64,000 nt of DNA from Desulfosarcina widdelii. Its GTDB lineage: Bacteria > Desulfobacterota > Desulfobacteria > Desulfobacterales > Desulfosarcinaceae. This document shows positions 7,862-16,803 of the stretch, piece by piece (position 1 is the first letter of the stretch; each line of letters opens with the position of its first letter). Where the stretch lies: assembly GCF_009688965.1 (NCBI RefSeq), contig NZ_AP021875.1, positions 4,402,001-4,466,000 on the forward strand, written 5' to 3'. The translations under genes and the position numbers were made by a program. The notes beneath the pieces are model-generated. The model worked only from the letters and a program-made list of their open reading frames with translations, made no database searches and had not been told where the DNA came from.

Positions 7862-8712
7862 GGCACACCGCCTTTGTCGGCAACCATCCGCCGGGTCAGT
7901 AGGACGGTCAGGGTGGTAAAGGCATACAAGATGATTCCGCAGGCAAACAGGGTGCGAAACTCCAGACTGTCAAAATCGGCGGCCACCACCAGGGCGATAT
8001 GTGCGGGCAGCGTTCGAGCGGAAGCCAGCGGCGAACCGGGAAAGGCGGTGGCGTTGCCGGCGATCATCAGGGCGATCAGCGTGTCGCCCACGGCCCGCCC
8101 CAGGGCCAGGAGCACGCCGGTGGTCAGCCCCCGCCAGGAGCAGGGAATGACCACACGAACGAACTTCTGGACAGGGGTGGCGCCCAGGGCGTCGGCCGCC
8201 GCCAGGTAGCTCTTGGGCACGCCGGCGAAACTGTCGGTGAAAAAAAGAATCATGGTGGGGGCGATCAGAATGGCCAGCAGCATGGATGCAGAGAGAATGC
8301 ACATACCCGAGCCGCTGCCCGTCCATTCGCGGACGAAGGGAACCAGCAGAAAAATGCCGGCAAAACCATAGACCACGGTGGGGATGCCGGTCATGAACCG
8401 AACCAGCCGGTGCAGCAGGGCCGGCACCCGTCCCTTTGCCAGAACAGCGACCAGAGCGGCGCACCCCAGGCTCAGAGGAAAACTGAAGATCATTGCCAGA
8501 CCGGCGATGAACAGCGATCCGGCCATCATGGGAACGATGCCGTACAGGCCCTCGTTGGGCAGCCAGGAAGAGGTAAAGAGATTGAAGAACGCACCGCTGG
8601 TGACCAGCGGGAGGCCCAGAACGATCATGAACCCGAAGATCAGCACCGTAACGGCCACCGAGCCGGCTGCGGCCACAGCCAGCAAGCCCTGTACCAGACC
8701 TTGGCTGCGCAT
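7858..8712 (-). CDS. pstC: phosphate ABC transporter permease PstC
   Basis: The protein has 284 residues with about six membrane segments, starting with a long hydrophobic stretch at residues ~8-35. The PstC-like segment FMTGIPTVVYGFAGIFLLVPF is in the middle. The coupling helix region is AADALGATPVQKFVRVVIP. It is the partner of PstA in the inner membrane. It begins five bases after pstS stops and overlaps pstA by four bases. It is shorter than E. coli PstC (319 residues), mainly at the N-terminus. Confidence 0.92.
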   Translation of the reverse strand: MRSQGLVQGLLAVAAAGSVAVTVLIFGFMIVLGLPLVTSGAFFNLFTSSWLPNEGLYGIVPMMAGSLFIAGLAMIFSFPLSLGCAALVAVLAKGRVPALLHRLVRFMTGIPTVVYGFAGIFLLVPFVREWTGSGSGMCILSASMLLAILIAPTMILFFTDSFAGVPKSYLAAADALGATPVQKFVRVVIPCSWRGLTTGVLLALGRAVGDTLIALMIAGNATAFPGSPLASARTLPAHIALVVAADFDSLEFRTLFACGIILYAFTTLTVLLTRRMVADKGGVP

Positions 8713-8717
8713 CTTTA

Positions 8718-9563
8718 TTATTTTACAGGGATAAATCCCTTGGCGGCGGCGAGGCCCTGGCCGGTTTCGCTGAACAGAAAATCAATGAAGGTTTTCGTCA
8801 GTCCGTTCGGATCGCCTTTGGTGTTGCTGTACAGACCCCGGGCAATTTTGTATTCGCCGCGCTTCACGGTCTCCAGGGTCGGCGTAACGCCGTCCAGCGC
8901 CACCGGTTGAACGCTTTCGTCCATGTGTCCCACCGAGACATAACCGATCGCATAGGGATCGTTGGCCACGGCCGCTTTCATGGCGCCGTTGGAGACCACC
9001 ACATTGGCTTTGGCGCTGATCGCACCTTTTCCCAGGGCTTTTTTCCAGAAGACCGATCTCGTTCCGCTGGCCGTGTCGCGGGTGTAAAGGTTGATCGCCT
9101 TGTCCGTGCCCCCAAGGGCCTTCCAGTTGTCGATGGTGCCGGCGAAAATGGCTTTGACTTGCGACGTGGTCAACGATGTGACCGGATTTTCCGGATTGAC
9201 CACCAGTCCGACGCCATCGATGGCCCATTTGAACATTTTCAAGCCGTATTTTGCGATTTCATCATCGGTCGGTTTGCGGCCGGAGTTGCCGATGTCAACC
9301 AACCCTTCGCCCACCTGTTTGATGCCCACGCCGGAGCCTCCGCCGGCAATGGTGATCCGAACGTCGGAAAAGCGCTGCATGATCTGCTTGGCCGCCGCCT
9401 TCATCACCGGAATATGTGCTGTGCCGCCGGAAATCTTGATCGTCCCGGCCTGGCCCGCAAACGGAGACAAATCGTCCGCCACGGCCGGCGCAACGCCTTT
9501 CAGCAAAAGAGTCAGAATAGAGATTGCAACCATGCCGTACAACGACCGCCCGATCCGCGTCAT
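8718..9563 (-). CDS. pstS: periplasmic phosphate-binding protein PstS
   Basis: The protein has 281 residues with a Sec signal peptide: a basic start, a hydrophobic stretch at residues ~9-25, and probable cleavage after AVA. A PstS-type ligand motif RDTASGTRSVF lies near residue 165. An earlier ligand loop, GGGSGVGIKQV, sits near 75. It captures phosphate in the periplasm and delivers it to PstCA. A strong AAGGAGG lies six bases before the ATG. It is the first gene of the operon. I looked upstream (9564-9714) for tandem Pho-box repeats and saw none that was convincing, so PhoB control is not supported by sequence here. Confidence 0.93.
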   Translation of the reverse strand: MTRIGRSLYGMVAISILTLLLKGVAPAVADDLSPFAGQAGTIKISGGTAHIPVMKAAAKQIMQRFSDVRITIAGGGSGVGIKQVGEGLVDIGNSGRKPTDDEIAKYGLKMFKWAIDGVGLVVNPENPVTSLTTSQVKAIFAGTIDNWKALGGTDKAINLYTRDTASGTRSVFWKKALGKGAISAKANVVVSNGAMKAAVANDPYAIGYVSVGHMDESVQPVALDGVTPTLETVKRGEYKIARGLYSNTKGDPNGLTKTFIDFLFSETGQGLAAAKGFIPVK

Positions 9564-9714
9564 GCTCGACCTCCTTTTTTAACTTGATGATTATCATGTC
9601 CAGTTGGAATCGTCGAAGTGATAACAATTTTGACGCTATCATCGGGCCTGTAAAAAGTCTAATAGACAAAAACGATATCGAAGGCGAGACCAATAGTTAT
9701 TTTCGATAATGACT

Positions 9715-11025
9715 TTAAGGCAGGGTTTCTATCTTATGTAAAAGTCGGCGGGCGTTTTCGATGTTCTCACGGGCCTTGGCGTGGTCCGGGTCGCAGTCCA
9801 GGGCCATTTCCCATTCGGCGATGGCCTTCTTCAGATCTTCGTTGATAAAATGTTTGACGCCATTGCGGTAATGGACCTGGGCCAGTTCCACCAGCCGGGC
9901 ATGGACGGCCTTCTTCAGAGCAGTCCCGGCTTCATGGCTTTCTTCCATGTTTTCCAACAGAGTTCGGGCCTCCCGGTAGCGCTGGTGATCGAAATACTCC
10001 AAGGCCAGCCGATAGCGCGCCTCGGCCGCCAGCCGGGCCGCTTCGCTATTATCAGGCGCACGTTGCATGAGCATTTCAGCCTGGTCGAGGCATTGGCCAT
10101 AGCGGCCCTGGTTGAAAAGCTGCCGGGCGTTTTTCAGGTCAAGATCAAATTGCCGCTGCTTCAGGGTGAAGTCCAGTTTTTCCGCAAGGGCGGCTTTGCC
10201 CTCGAATCCATCGGGAACCGCCGCCAGGGAGGCTTCGGCATCCGCCAGCCGTCCCGCTTCGACCTGTTGGGCCGCCTGTCCGAGCTGGATGGTGTGAATC
10301 AGGGCTTGCGCCTTTGTATCCGACGGGTCGGCCTGCCGGACCAGTGCCATAGCCCCTTGGAGATCGCCGTCCGACAGTCTGTCCCGGGCCACGTCCAAGG
10401 GGTCGGGTGCTGGTTGCTCCTTGATTTCCGGAGGTTCTGCATCTTCCCATTTGGGCAGGATCAGCAGACTGCCGGGAGGCAATGCCCGGTCTTCGGGCAG
10501 GTGGTTGAACCAGGCAACGAGAAAAGCCTTCTTCTCGTCGCCAAAAAATTTCTCGGCCACCGATGCCGGCCGATCACCCGGTACGGTCTGGTAGACGCGA
10601 AAGGGAAAGGGAGAGAAACGGGCTCGGATTTGCCGCAGTGCCGGCTGAAAGGTCGGATCCAAACGCAGTGCGGCCAGAAAGTGGTTGCGGGCGTCCGTTG
10701 AGCGGCGATCCCTTAACTTCGCCAGGCCCGCCTGGTAGTGGGATCGGACCGCCGCGTCGATCTTCTCTTCGATGCGTTGGATTTCGCGTTCGGCCTCCTT
10801 TGAATCGGCGGCGATATCCTCAACCAGACGCCAGTGATCCAGAGCCATGCCCAGTTCACCATGGGCCTCCAGTTCTCGGGCCCGGACGCTGATGGTCTCG
10901 ATCTGCTCCGCCCGCCACCAGGGTCCGGAGTGCACCAATGTCGAGAGCGAATCCATGCTGCCGGAACAGGCGGCAAGGGCAGCCCAGGCGATGATGGCAA
11001 TCACTGGCAGCCAGGCGCGCTTCAT
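9715..11025 (-). CDS. TPR-containing outer-membrane lipoprotein with a LysM-like segment
   Basis: The start at 11025 gives 436 residues and a lipoprotein signal, AALAACSGS, with the lipidated cysteine near residue 20. The open frame extends upstream but would overlap the preceding gene. The ATG overlaps the previous stop by four bases (ATGA). A LysM-like segment (GDRPASVAEKFFG through LLILPKW, ~135-175) may bind glycan. Several tetratricopeptide-like helical repeats follow, ending in the region around WEMALDCDPDHAKARENI near residue 415. The protein probably scaffolds an envelope complex. It is the last gene of a three-gene operon with a cyclase and a degenerate deacetylase. Its exact function is unknown. 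Confidence 0.72.
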   Translation of the reverse strand: MKRAWLPVIAIIAWAALAACSGSMDSLSTLVHSGPWWRAEQIETISVRARELEAHGELGMALDHWRLVEDIAADSKEAEREIQRIEEKIDAAVRSHYQAGLAKLRDRRSTDARNHFLAALRLDPTFQPALRQIRARFSPFPFRVYQTVPGDRPASVAEKFFGDEKKAFLVAWFNHLPEDRALPPGSLLILPKWEDAEPPEIKEQPAPDPLDVARDRLSDGDLQGAMALVRQADPSDTKAQALIHTIQLGQAAQQVEAGRLADAEASLAAVPDGFEGKAALAEKLDFTLKQRQFDLDLKNARQLFNQGRYGQCLDQAEMLMQRAPDNSEAARLAAEARYRLALEYFDHQRYREARTLLENMEESHEAGTALKKAVHARLVELAQVHYRNGVKHFINEDLKKAIAEWEMALDCDPDHAKARENIENARRLLHKIETLP

Positions 11026-12035
11026 TTGAGGTCCACTTTGATTGTCGTGGCCAGCAGATCGCTGAAGCGATCCAGATCTGTACGACGATCGACGACGTTT
11101 CGATGGATGCCGTAGCGGTCGGCATAAAAAGGCGTGCCTCCCGGCGAGCGTTTGAACGCCGCCGAAAAGCCCAGATTGGCGGCCATGGCGGCAATCAAGT
11201 TGTTGCTGCTGCCCTCTGGATAGGCCAGAAACCGGCACGGTTTGCCCAACGCTTCTTCTATCTTTTTTTTGCCTTGCTGCAGTTCGGATTCAACCCACGA
11301 GAAATTCTCTTTAAAAGACTGGCCCCGCTTGCGGCGTGTCAGAGATCGGCCGTAGCAGCCCCGGCAGCCGATGGTGAATCCTTCTTTGCTCAGCGTTCGG
11401 ATCTGGCCCCAGGTCATGGTGCCCTTTTCGCCCACCCGTCCGGGGGCCACGAAGACGGTTGCCGTCATTCCGAAGGCTTTCAGGATGGGCGCCGCGTCCT
11501 GGTAAAAAGCCTGAGATTCGGTGTCCGCAGTAATAAGAACAGATCGTCGGGGAAGCTGGGCTGTAAACGCCATGAATTGGACCAGCCGATCCGGCGAAAT
11601 GGCGGTAAAACCCGATTCGCTCAGCCACCGCATCTGCTCGTGAAAGGCCGACCGGGAAATTTGGGGAACCCGATTGGTCTGCCCGGTTGGTTCGCCGATA
11701 TCGCTATAGGTTATCACGGGAACGACCTGGATGCCGCCGGGAAACAGCCCCCCCGGTCGAAAGTCGGCCCCGGGAACAACAACGGCCTCTCCCTCGGAAA
11801 AAGTATCTTTGCCATTGTATTCGGCGATCATCCATCCCTTGGATGCCGCCTTCAAGTATCGCTGGGCAATCAGTTGCGGCGTGTCTCCCTGCCGGGCACG
11901 CACCAACAGCAAAGGCGGTGGCTTCCTGCCTGAAGGCTCTCCGCCCAGGGCGGCCGGGACGATCAGGACCAGGATCAGCACTGCCGCCAGGGTGCACCTG
12001 GCGCAGCCGAAAAACCTACTCCACCGATTTGACAT
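11022..12035 (-). CDS. secreted polysaccharide-deacetylase-like protein lacking metal ligands
   Basis: The protein has 337 residues. A signal peptide or anchor is at residues ~12-32. A LysM-like stretch (VRARQGDTPQLIAQRY to VVVPG, ~45-92) is followed by a NodB-like domain (~110-330). The fold is recognisable from ATVFVAPG and RFLAYPEGSSN. The first catalytic motif, normally TFDDG, reads TADTE, so the metal-binding Asp is lost. The second, normally HSxxH, reads CRGCYG, so both metal histidines are missing. It is therefore probably a binding or structural pseudoenzyme. It overlaps the cyclase gene by 20 bases and the lipoprotein gene by four. Confidence 0.72.
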   Translation of the reverse strand: MSNRWSRFFGCARCTLAAVLILVLIVPAALGGEPSGRKPPPLLLVRARQGDTPQLIAQRYLKAASKGWMIAEYNGKDTFSEGEAVVVPGADFRPGGLFPGGIQVVPVITYSDIGEPTGQTNRVPQISRSAFHEQMRWLSESGFTAISPDRLVQFMAFTAQLPRRSVLITADTESQAFYQDAAPILKAFGMTATVFVAPGRVGEKGTMTWGQIRTLSKEGFTIGCRGCYGRSLTRRKRGQSFKENFSWVESELQQGKKKIEEALGKPCRFLAYPEGSSNNLIAAMAANLGFSAAFKRSPGGTPFYADRYGIHRNVVDRRTDLDRFSDLLATTIKVDLK

Positions 12036-13767
12036 GAGGCCTCTGTTTGATGGAAAGCACCCGGAAGGTTGGAACGGGTGCGGTTTTGCCTTTAACGGTG
12101 CGGTCTCCGGCGGATTCCACCTGGATCAGAGACCGCAGGGCACAAACCACGGCATCGGTTACCAGTACCTCGCCCGGACGCGCGAGGCTGCTGAGTCGGG
12201 ATGCCAGGTTAACCGTATCGCCGATCACCGTGTATTCCATTTTGGCCGGCGAGCCAATGTTGCCGGAGACGACGGGGCCGGTGTGAATGCCGATCCCCAC
12301 GGACGACAAAAGGGGGTTGCCTTGGTTGTTCCGGCTGCGAAGCTGCTCCATGAGGTCCAGCGCGGCCCGCACCGTTCGTTCGACGTGGTCGTTTCTGTAT
12401 ACTGGCACGCCGAAGACGCCCAAAACGCCGTCGCCGATGAACTTGTCCACATATCCTCCGTAATCCAATATGGCCCGGGTGGCAATATCGAAATAGGTAT
12501 TGAGCATCTCGACGACCCGCTCCGGATCCCGGGATTCCGCATAGGCGGTAAATCCCCGGATGTCGGCGAAAAGGATCGTGGCGTCGTTCTTATGTCCCTT
12601 GAGCCACATTTTTTCCGGGTCGGCGATAATCATCTCCAGCACCTCTTCTCCGACGTATTTCCCGAAGGACTGGCGTGTCAACGTGTGCCGTAAAAGCTCT
12701 TCGCCCATCTGGTTGAAGGCCGTGGCCAGATTGCCCAGTTCGTCCTGGCGGTTGAGTTCCACCCGATGGCGGTAGTCGCCCTTGCCGATGGCTTCGGTGG
12801 CGGCCACCAACTGCGTGATGGGTCGTGAAAAACGAAGCCCCAGATAGACAGCAATGGCCAAACCGATAGTCATCATCACAAGGGTCACATAGATGATGGA
12901 TCCTTTCTCCCGCGCCACCAGGTGTTCGATAAAATCCAGGGACACGCCCACATGCACCGTGCCTAATATTTTTTCCTGGAATAAGACATCGCGGTACAGA
13001 TTCAACATCTGTTCGCCGGTCGGGGTTACAAAGGAGTAATAAGAAACTTTTCCGCGGGTTACCGGCGGCTGCGTCGGCGTCGCTGCAGAAAGAGGCGTGC
13101 CGATTCGGTTCACGTCGGTGTGGGCCCGGATCAATCCCCGAGTATCTGTGACCACGGCGTAGCGCAGGCCCTCGGTATCGGTGGCTTCCTTGATCAGGGT
13201 GTTCAGGCTGAGAATATCGTCATCGATGAGTGGAATGCGGGCATTGTTGGCGAAATAGTTGAGACTTACGGTCCCTACCATCACCGTCTGGTCGAACAGC
13301 CGGGCCTTTTGCTTGTTGATGATGATGGTGCTGAAGGAAACGATGGTGACGGCGACAATGAGCAATGCACCGATGCAGAGTTTGAGCCAGATGGGAATGG
13401 CCGGCGGGGGCAATCGTTCGGCCAATGGACCGCGCTGGCGAAGAATCAGTTCACGGATATTGTCCGACAGGGAGGCAACCGAAAGCCGGAAATTCTCGTT
13501 GATGGCCTCGACCACTGCCTCTTCGGAGGCCAGCGCAAGATCGGCGATCACGTGGCCCAGACGCACGGCCTGACCGGTTTCGATTAGCCGCTTGCGCTGT
13601 TCGGCCAGCGCGATCTCCAGTTGCTCCGCGGTGATGATGCCCCGATCAATCAGCACCTGACCCAATTGAACATCGCCCGGGGACCGTCTCCTGAAAAGAT
13701 GGCGGATTCCTGGAACCAGGTTTTTCGGGGACCACCGCATGGATAGCACCGTTACCGTGAAAGTCAA
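12016..13767 (-). CDS. membrane-bound class III adenylate/guanylate cyclase with HAMP domain and MshEN-like N-terminus
   Basis: The TTG at 13767 gives 583 residues; the ATG at 13740 is an alternative. The N-terminus (LGQVLIDRGIITAEQLEIAL, ~36-55) resembles the small domain found on type II secretion ATPases. Two membrane segments (~130-150 and ~280-300) flank a periplasmic sensor. A HAMP domain runs ~300-355. The C-terminal cyclase domain (~395-570) has the metal aspartates in FADIRGFT and GDGVLGVFG, and the Asn/Arg pair in YTVIGDTVNLASRL. It should make cAMP, possibly cGMP, in response to an envelope signal. It heads the operon with the two envelope proteins. A cyclic-nucleotide-binding protein without DNA-binding domain lies about 6 kb away. 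Confidence 0.85.
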   Translation of the reverse strand: MTFTVTVLSMRWSPKNLVPGIRHLFRRRSPGDVQLGQVLIDRGIITAEQLEIALAEQRKRLIETGQAVRLGHVIADLALASEEAVVEAINENFRLSVASLSDNIRELILRQRGPLAERLPPPAIPIWLKLCIGALLIVAVTIVSFSTIIINKQKARLFDQTVMVGTVSLNYFANNARIPLIDDDILSLNTLIKEATDTEGLRYAVVTDTRGLIRAHTDVNRIGTPLSAATPTQPPVTRGKVSYYSFVTPTGEQMLNLYRDVLFQEKILGTVHVGVSLDFIEHLVAREKGSIIYVTLVMMTIGLAIAVYLGLRFSRPITQLVAATEAIGKGDYRHRVELNRQDELGNLATAFNQMGEELLRHTLTRQSFGKYVGEEVLEMIIADPEKMWLKGHKNDATILFADIRGFTAYAESRDPERVVEMLNTYFDIATRAILDYGGYVDKFIGDGVLGVFGVPVYRNDHVERTVRAALDLMEQLRSRNNQGNPLLSSVGIGIHTGPVVSGNIGSPAKMEYTVIGDTVNLASRLSSLARPGEVLVTDAVVCALRSLIQVESAGDRTVKGKTAPVPTFRVLSIKQRPHVKSVE

Positions 13768-13871
13768 AATGCGCCTGCGATGCCGTTAAAAAGGCGCCCG
13801 GCAGCGCTGAGCAGAACTATACCGGCGGCCATCGGCCGGTGTCAACAAGGACCGTTTCGCACGGTGTTGCG

Positions 13872-14855
13872 CTAGACGGTAATCTGCCAGCAGCGATGGA
13901 TGGTTTTGCGCTTGTGAACGTAGTCTTCGGGGATCGTTCGGGAGGTAATCTCCCTGGCATCGGATACCTTGAGACCACCCAGATTGGGTTCAAAGTTCTG
14001 GTGGTTGGTGGAGAAAAACAAGGTGGCGCCGGCTTTCAGGACGGAAACCACGTTTTCCAGCAGCAGGGGGTGGTCCTTGACGACGTCAAATGTCAGGTCG
14101 CGGGTTTTGGTGGTGGAGTAGGAGGGTGGATCGACCACCGCCAGGTCGAAGCGCATCCCTTTGTTTCTGGCGTTTTTCAGATAGTCGAACGTGTGGCCCT
14201 GAACCAGCCGATTGGCGGCCGGGTCGATGCCGTTGAGGGCCATGTTCTCGCGAGCCCACTGGATGGCGCCTTCCGAGCGGTCCACGGAAACGGTGCTGCG
14301 GGCGCCACCCAGGGCTGCATAACAGGAAAAGGCTGCCGTATAGCAATACAGATTGAGAAAATCTTTACCGGCAGCCATTTCCCGCACCATCTGCCGGGTA
14401 TCGCGATGGTCGGAAAACAGTCCGGTATCGACAAAGTCGTAGGGATTGACCAGAAATTTCAAATCCCTTTCCGACAAAACGATTTTTTTATTCGTATGGT
14501 CGATGCGTTCATACCGTTGACCATCCTGTTTCCCCGCCCGCCGCACCTTGAGATGAACCTTTTCCATGGGCACATCCAGAACGCCGGCGACCTCCCGGGC
14601 CATGGCAGGCAGCCATTTAGGGACGGACTGGCGGCGCAGATACTCTCCGATCACCAGATGACCGCCGTACCAGTCCACCACGGCACGAATCTCAGGAATA
14701 TCCCAATCGTAAAGACGGAAGACTTCGATCTTCTGCCGCTTGAAACGCCGATGAAGGTGTTTGAAGCGTTTTCTCACCCGGTTGGCCAGCATCCGGGCCT
14801 GATGCTGGAATTGTTCGGGGATGGGTTCGTCCGGTTTTACAGCCATGAACGCCAA
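13872..14855 (-). CDS. class I SAM-dependent 23S rRNA methyltransferase, RlmK/RlmI-like
   Basis: The protein has 327 residues. The N-terminal part contains a basic RNA-binding-like region (RVRKRFKHLHRRFKRQKIEV). The C-terminal Rossmann methyltransferase has FLNLYCYTAAFSCYAALGGA as the SAM motif and the catalytic loop DPPSYS near residue 250. It resembles the C-terminal half of E. coli RlmL/K, which makes m7G2069 in 23S rRNA. The length fits a stand-alone RlmK, and no THUMP half is present here. It appears to be a single gene, with short gaps on both sides. The precise target base is inferred from similarity only. Confidence 0.8.
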   Translation of the reverse strand: MAFMAVKPDEPIPEQFQHQARMLANRVRKRFKHLHRRFKRQKIEVFRLYDWDIPEIRAVVDWYGGHLVIGEYLRRQSVPKWLPAMAREVAGVLDVPMEKVHLKVRRAGKQDGQRYERIDHTNKKIVLSERDLKFLVNPYDFVDTGLFSDHRDTRQMVREMAAGKDFLNLYCYTAAFSCYAALGGARSTVSVDRSEGAIQWARENMALNGIDPAANRLVQGHTFDYLKNARNKGMRFDLAVVDPPSYSTTKTRDLTFDVVKDHPLLLENVVSVLKAGATLFFSTNHQNFEPNLGGLKVSDAREITSRTIPEDYVHKRKTIHRCWQITV

Positions 14856-14956
14856 ACACCTCCGGCTTTTTTATCTTTCAGATTCATGTTGAATGGGTAA
14901 CCGGAAGAAAAATGGCTCCCTCCGGTACCGAACGTTCAATCGGGATCGCCGCGCAA

Positions 14957-15106
14957 TCAGGCCGAACCGCAGACATCGCAGTTGGTGAGGCATCGTTCGT
15001 AGCGTTCATCCCGGTTTTTCACCGGCGGATTCGAGCCGGACCAGAACTTGATGATACACTGCCGGATACATTCTTTTTCGTTGGGTACGATTTCTCTATT
15101 TTCCAT
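14957..15106 (-). CDS. 49-residue cysteine-rich protein
   Basis: This small gene is preceded by a perfect GGAGG five bases before the ATG at 15106. It contains five cysteines, arranged as CIRQC near residue 13 and CLTNCDVC near residue 42. The middle is basic and aromatic (IIKFWSGSNPPVKNRDERYE). The spacing suggests a small zinc knuckle or a redox pair. There is no signal peptide. It lies between an rRNA methyltransferase and the S1 gene, which starts divergently. I do not recognise the family. The strong ribosome-binding site and the cysteine pattern are the reasons for calling it. Confidence 0.6.
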   Translation of the reverse strand: MENREIVPNEKECIRQCIIKFWSGSNPPVKNRDERYERCLTNCDVCGSA

Positions 15107-15343
15107 ATTCGCCTCCGCTGGTTAACGGGTGTTTTCATCCGGGCATCGGTGCCGTCGGCAATCGATGCCGTCGTTGCTTCGTGCTTACCTTATATTGATA
15201 ATCACGATTCTGAAAATTTGAACGCCCCGGCAAGAAATTGTGCTCGCCAAGAAGACATGCAAACGGGTCCATAATGGGCTTGCAAAAGCCGCCGTTTTCT
15301 GGTGAAGTTGCTGCACATTTCAATGAATTATGGGAGATCGATC

Positions 15344-16801
15344 ATGAATGAAGAATTTGAAAACGCGGCCCCGGATGCGGAGGAGAGTTTTGCCGACCTG
15401 TTGGAATCCTACAGTGCCGGCATGAACGAGAACATCCAGGTGGGGGACCAAATCCGGGGACGAATCATTTCCATCGGCGCCAGCAATGTGTTTGTGGATA
15501 CCGGCACCAAAGTGGACGGCGTGGTTGAAAAAGCCGAACTGCTGGACGAAGAAGGCCAATTGAACGTTGGCGAGGGCGACGAACTGGACCTTTACGTCAT
15601 CGCAGCAGACGAAAGCGAAATCCGTCTTTCCAAAGCCGTTTCCGGCATCGGCGGCCTGAACATGCTGCAAGACGCCTGGGAACAGCGCATTCCGGTGGAA
15701 GGAAAGGTCGTTGCCTCCATCAAGGGCGGATTTCAGGTGGAAGTCGTCAAACGACGGGCCTTTTGCCCCATCAGCCAGATGGACCTGACCTATGTGGAGG
15801 ACCCGGAAGCCTACGTAGGCCAAATCTTTTCCTTCCTCATCAAACGGTTCGAAGAGCGGGGCCGCAACATCGTGCTTTCAAGGCGCGATATCCTTCAAAA
15901 GGAGATGGAGGCCAGTCGCAAGGCATTTATGGATCAACTGGACAAAGATGCCGTATATGAAGGAACCGTGGTCCGCATTCTGCCATTCGGTGCCTTTGTG
16001 ACGCTGGCACCGGGCGTGGAGGGGCTGGTGCACATCAGCGAACTCAGCTGGTCGCGTCTGGATACCCCAGAACAGGCGGTCAAGGTGGGAGATCGGCTCC
16101 AGGTTAAAGTTTTGGGCGTTAAGGAGGGAGAAAAGCCGGGTACCAAAAAGATTTCTCTTTCCGTTAAACAGGCCATGGGCGACCCCTGGCAGGAGGCACC
16201 CAATCGCATCCGGGTGGGGGACAAATTGAAGGGCAAGGTAACCCGTTGCGCCAATTTCGGGGCTTTTGTCGAGTTGTTTCCAGGCATCGAGGGGTTGGTG
16301 CATATCAGTGAAATGAGTTATACCCGCCGCGTGATGCGTCCCGAAGAGGTGGTCTCTCCCGGTGACGCAGTCGTGGTGACAGTCAAGGAGTTTGATCTCG
16401 ACCGCAAACGGATATCGCTGAGCATCAAGGATGCCGAGGGCGATCCCTGGGCGGATATCGAGGAAAACTTCAAACCGGGGCAGACGGTCCAGGGTCGGGT
16501 GGAAAAAAAGGAAAGCTTCGGCATCTTCGTGAACCTGGCACCGGGCATTACCGGCCTGCTCCCCAAATCCAAAATCGCCGCATCGGAAAAAGCGGCCACG
16601 TTCGACAGCCTCAAGCCCGGCGGCACCGTCAGCGTGACCGTTGACAGGATCGATTCAATTGCCCGCAAAATTTCGCTGGGGACCGGTGATGTTGCAGACA
16701 ACCAGGGCTGGCAGGAATTTGCCGGGGGTTCCGGCGGGTCTCTGGGCTCTTTGGGGGATCAGCTCCAAAAAGCCCTTTCCCGGAAGAAAAAGGGAGAATG
16801 A
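15344..16801 (+). CDS. rpsA: 30S ribosomal protein S1 (RpsA-type, five S1 domains)
   Basis: The start at 15344 has GGGAG about seven bases upstream and gives 485 residues. Five S1/OB-fold repeats are visible, at ~30-95, ~110-175, ~195-265, ~285-350 and ~370-440, with the last weaker at its end. Typical cores are GAFVTLAPGVEGLVHISELSW and GAFVELFPGIEGLVHISEMSY. S1 binds mRNA on the small subunit and helps initiation on structured or weakly SD-bearing mRNAs. E. coli S1 has six repeats and 557 residues, so this is a shorter form. trxB starts three bases after its stop. Confidence 0.88.
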   Translation: MNEEFENAAPDAEESFADLLESYSAGMNENIQVGDQIRGRIISIGASNVFVDTGTKVDGVVEKAELLDEEGQLNVGEGDELDLYVIAADESEIRLSKAVSGIGGLNMLQDAWEQRIPVEGKVVASIKGGFQVEVVKRRAFCPISQMDLTYVEDPEAYVGQIFSFLIKRFEERGRNIVLSRRDILQKEMEASRKAFMDQLDKDAVYEGTVVRILPFGAFVTLAPGVEGLVHISELSWSRLDTPEQAVKVGDRLQVKVLGVKEGEKPGTKKISLSVKQAMGDPWQEAPNRIRVGDKLKGKVTRCANFGAFVELFPGIEGLVHISEMSYTRRVMRPEEVVSPGDAVVVTVKEFDLDRKRISLSIKDAEGDPWADIEENFKPGQTVQGRVEKKESFGIFVNLAPGITGLLPKSKIAASEKAATFDSLKPGGTVSVTVDRIDSIARKISLGTGDVADNQGWQEFAGGSGGSLGSLGDQLQKALSRKKKGE

Positions 16802-16803
16802 TT

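Noticed and set aside
6995..8910. Long plus-strand frames across the pst permeases
   Set aside because: They are Gln/Gly/His-rich antisense shadows of pstA and pstC.
9564..9714. Pho box before pstS
   Set aside because: I saw no pair of CTGTCAT-like repeats with 11-base spacing; only scattered similar letters.
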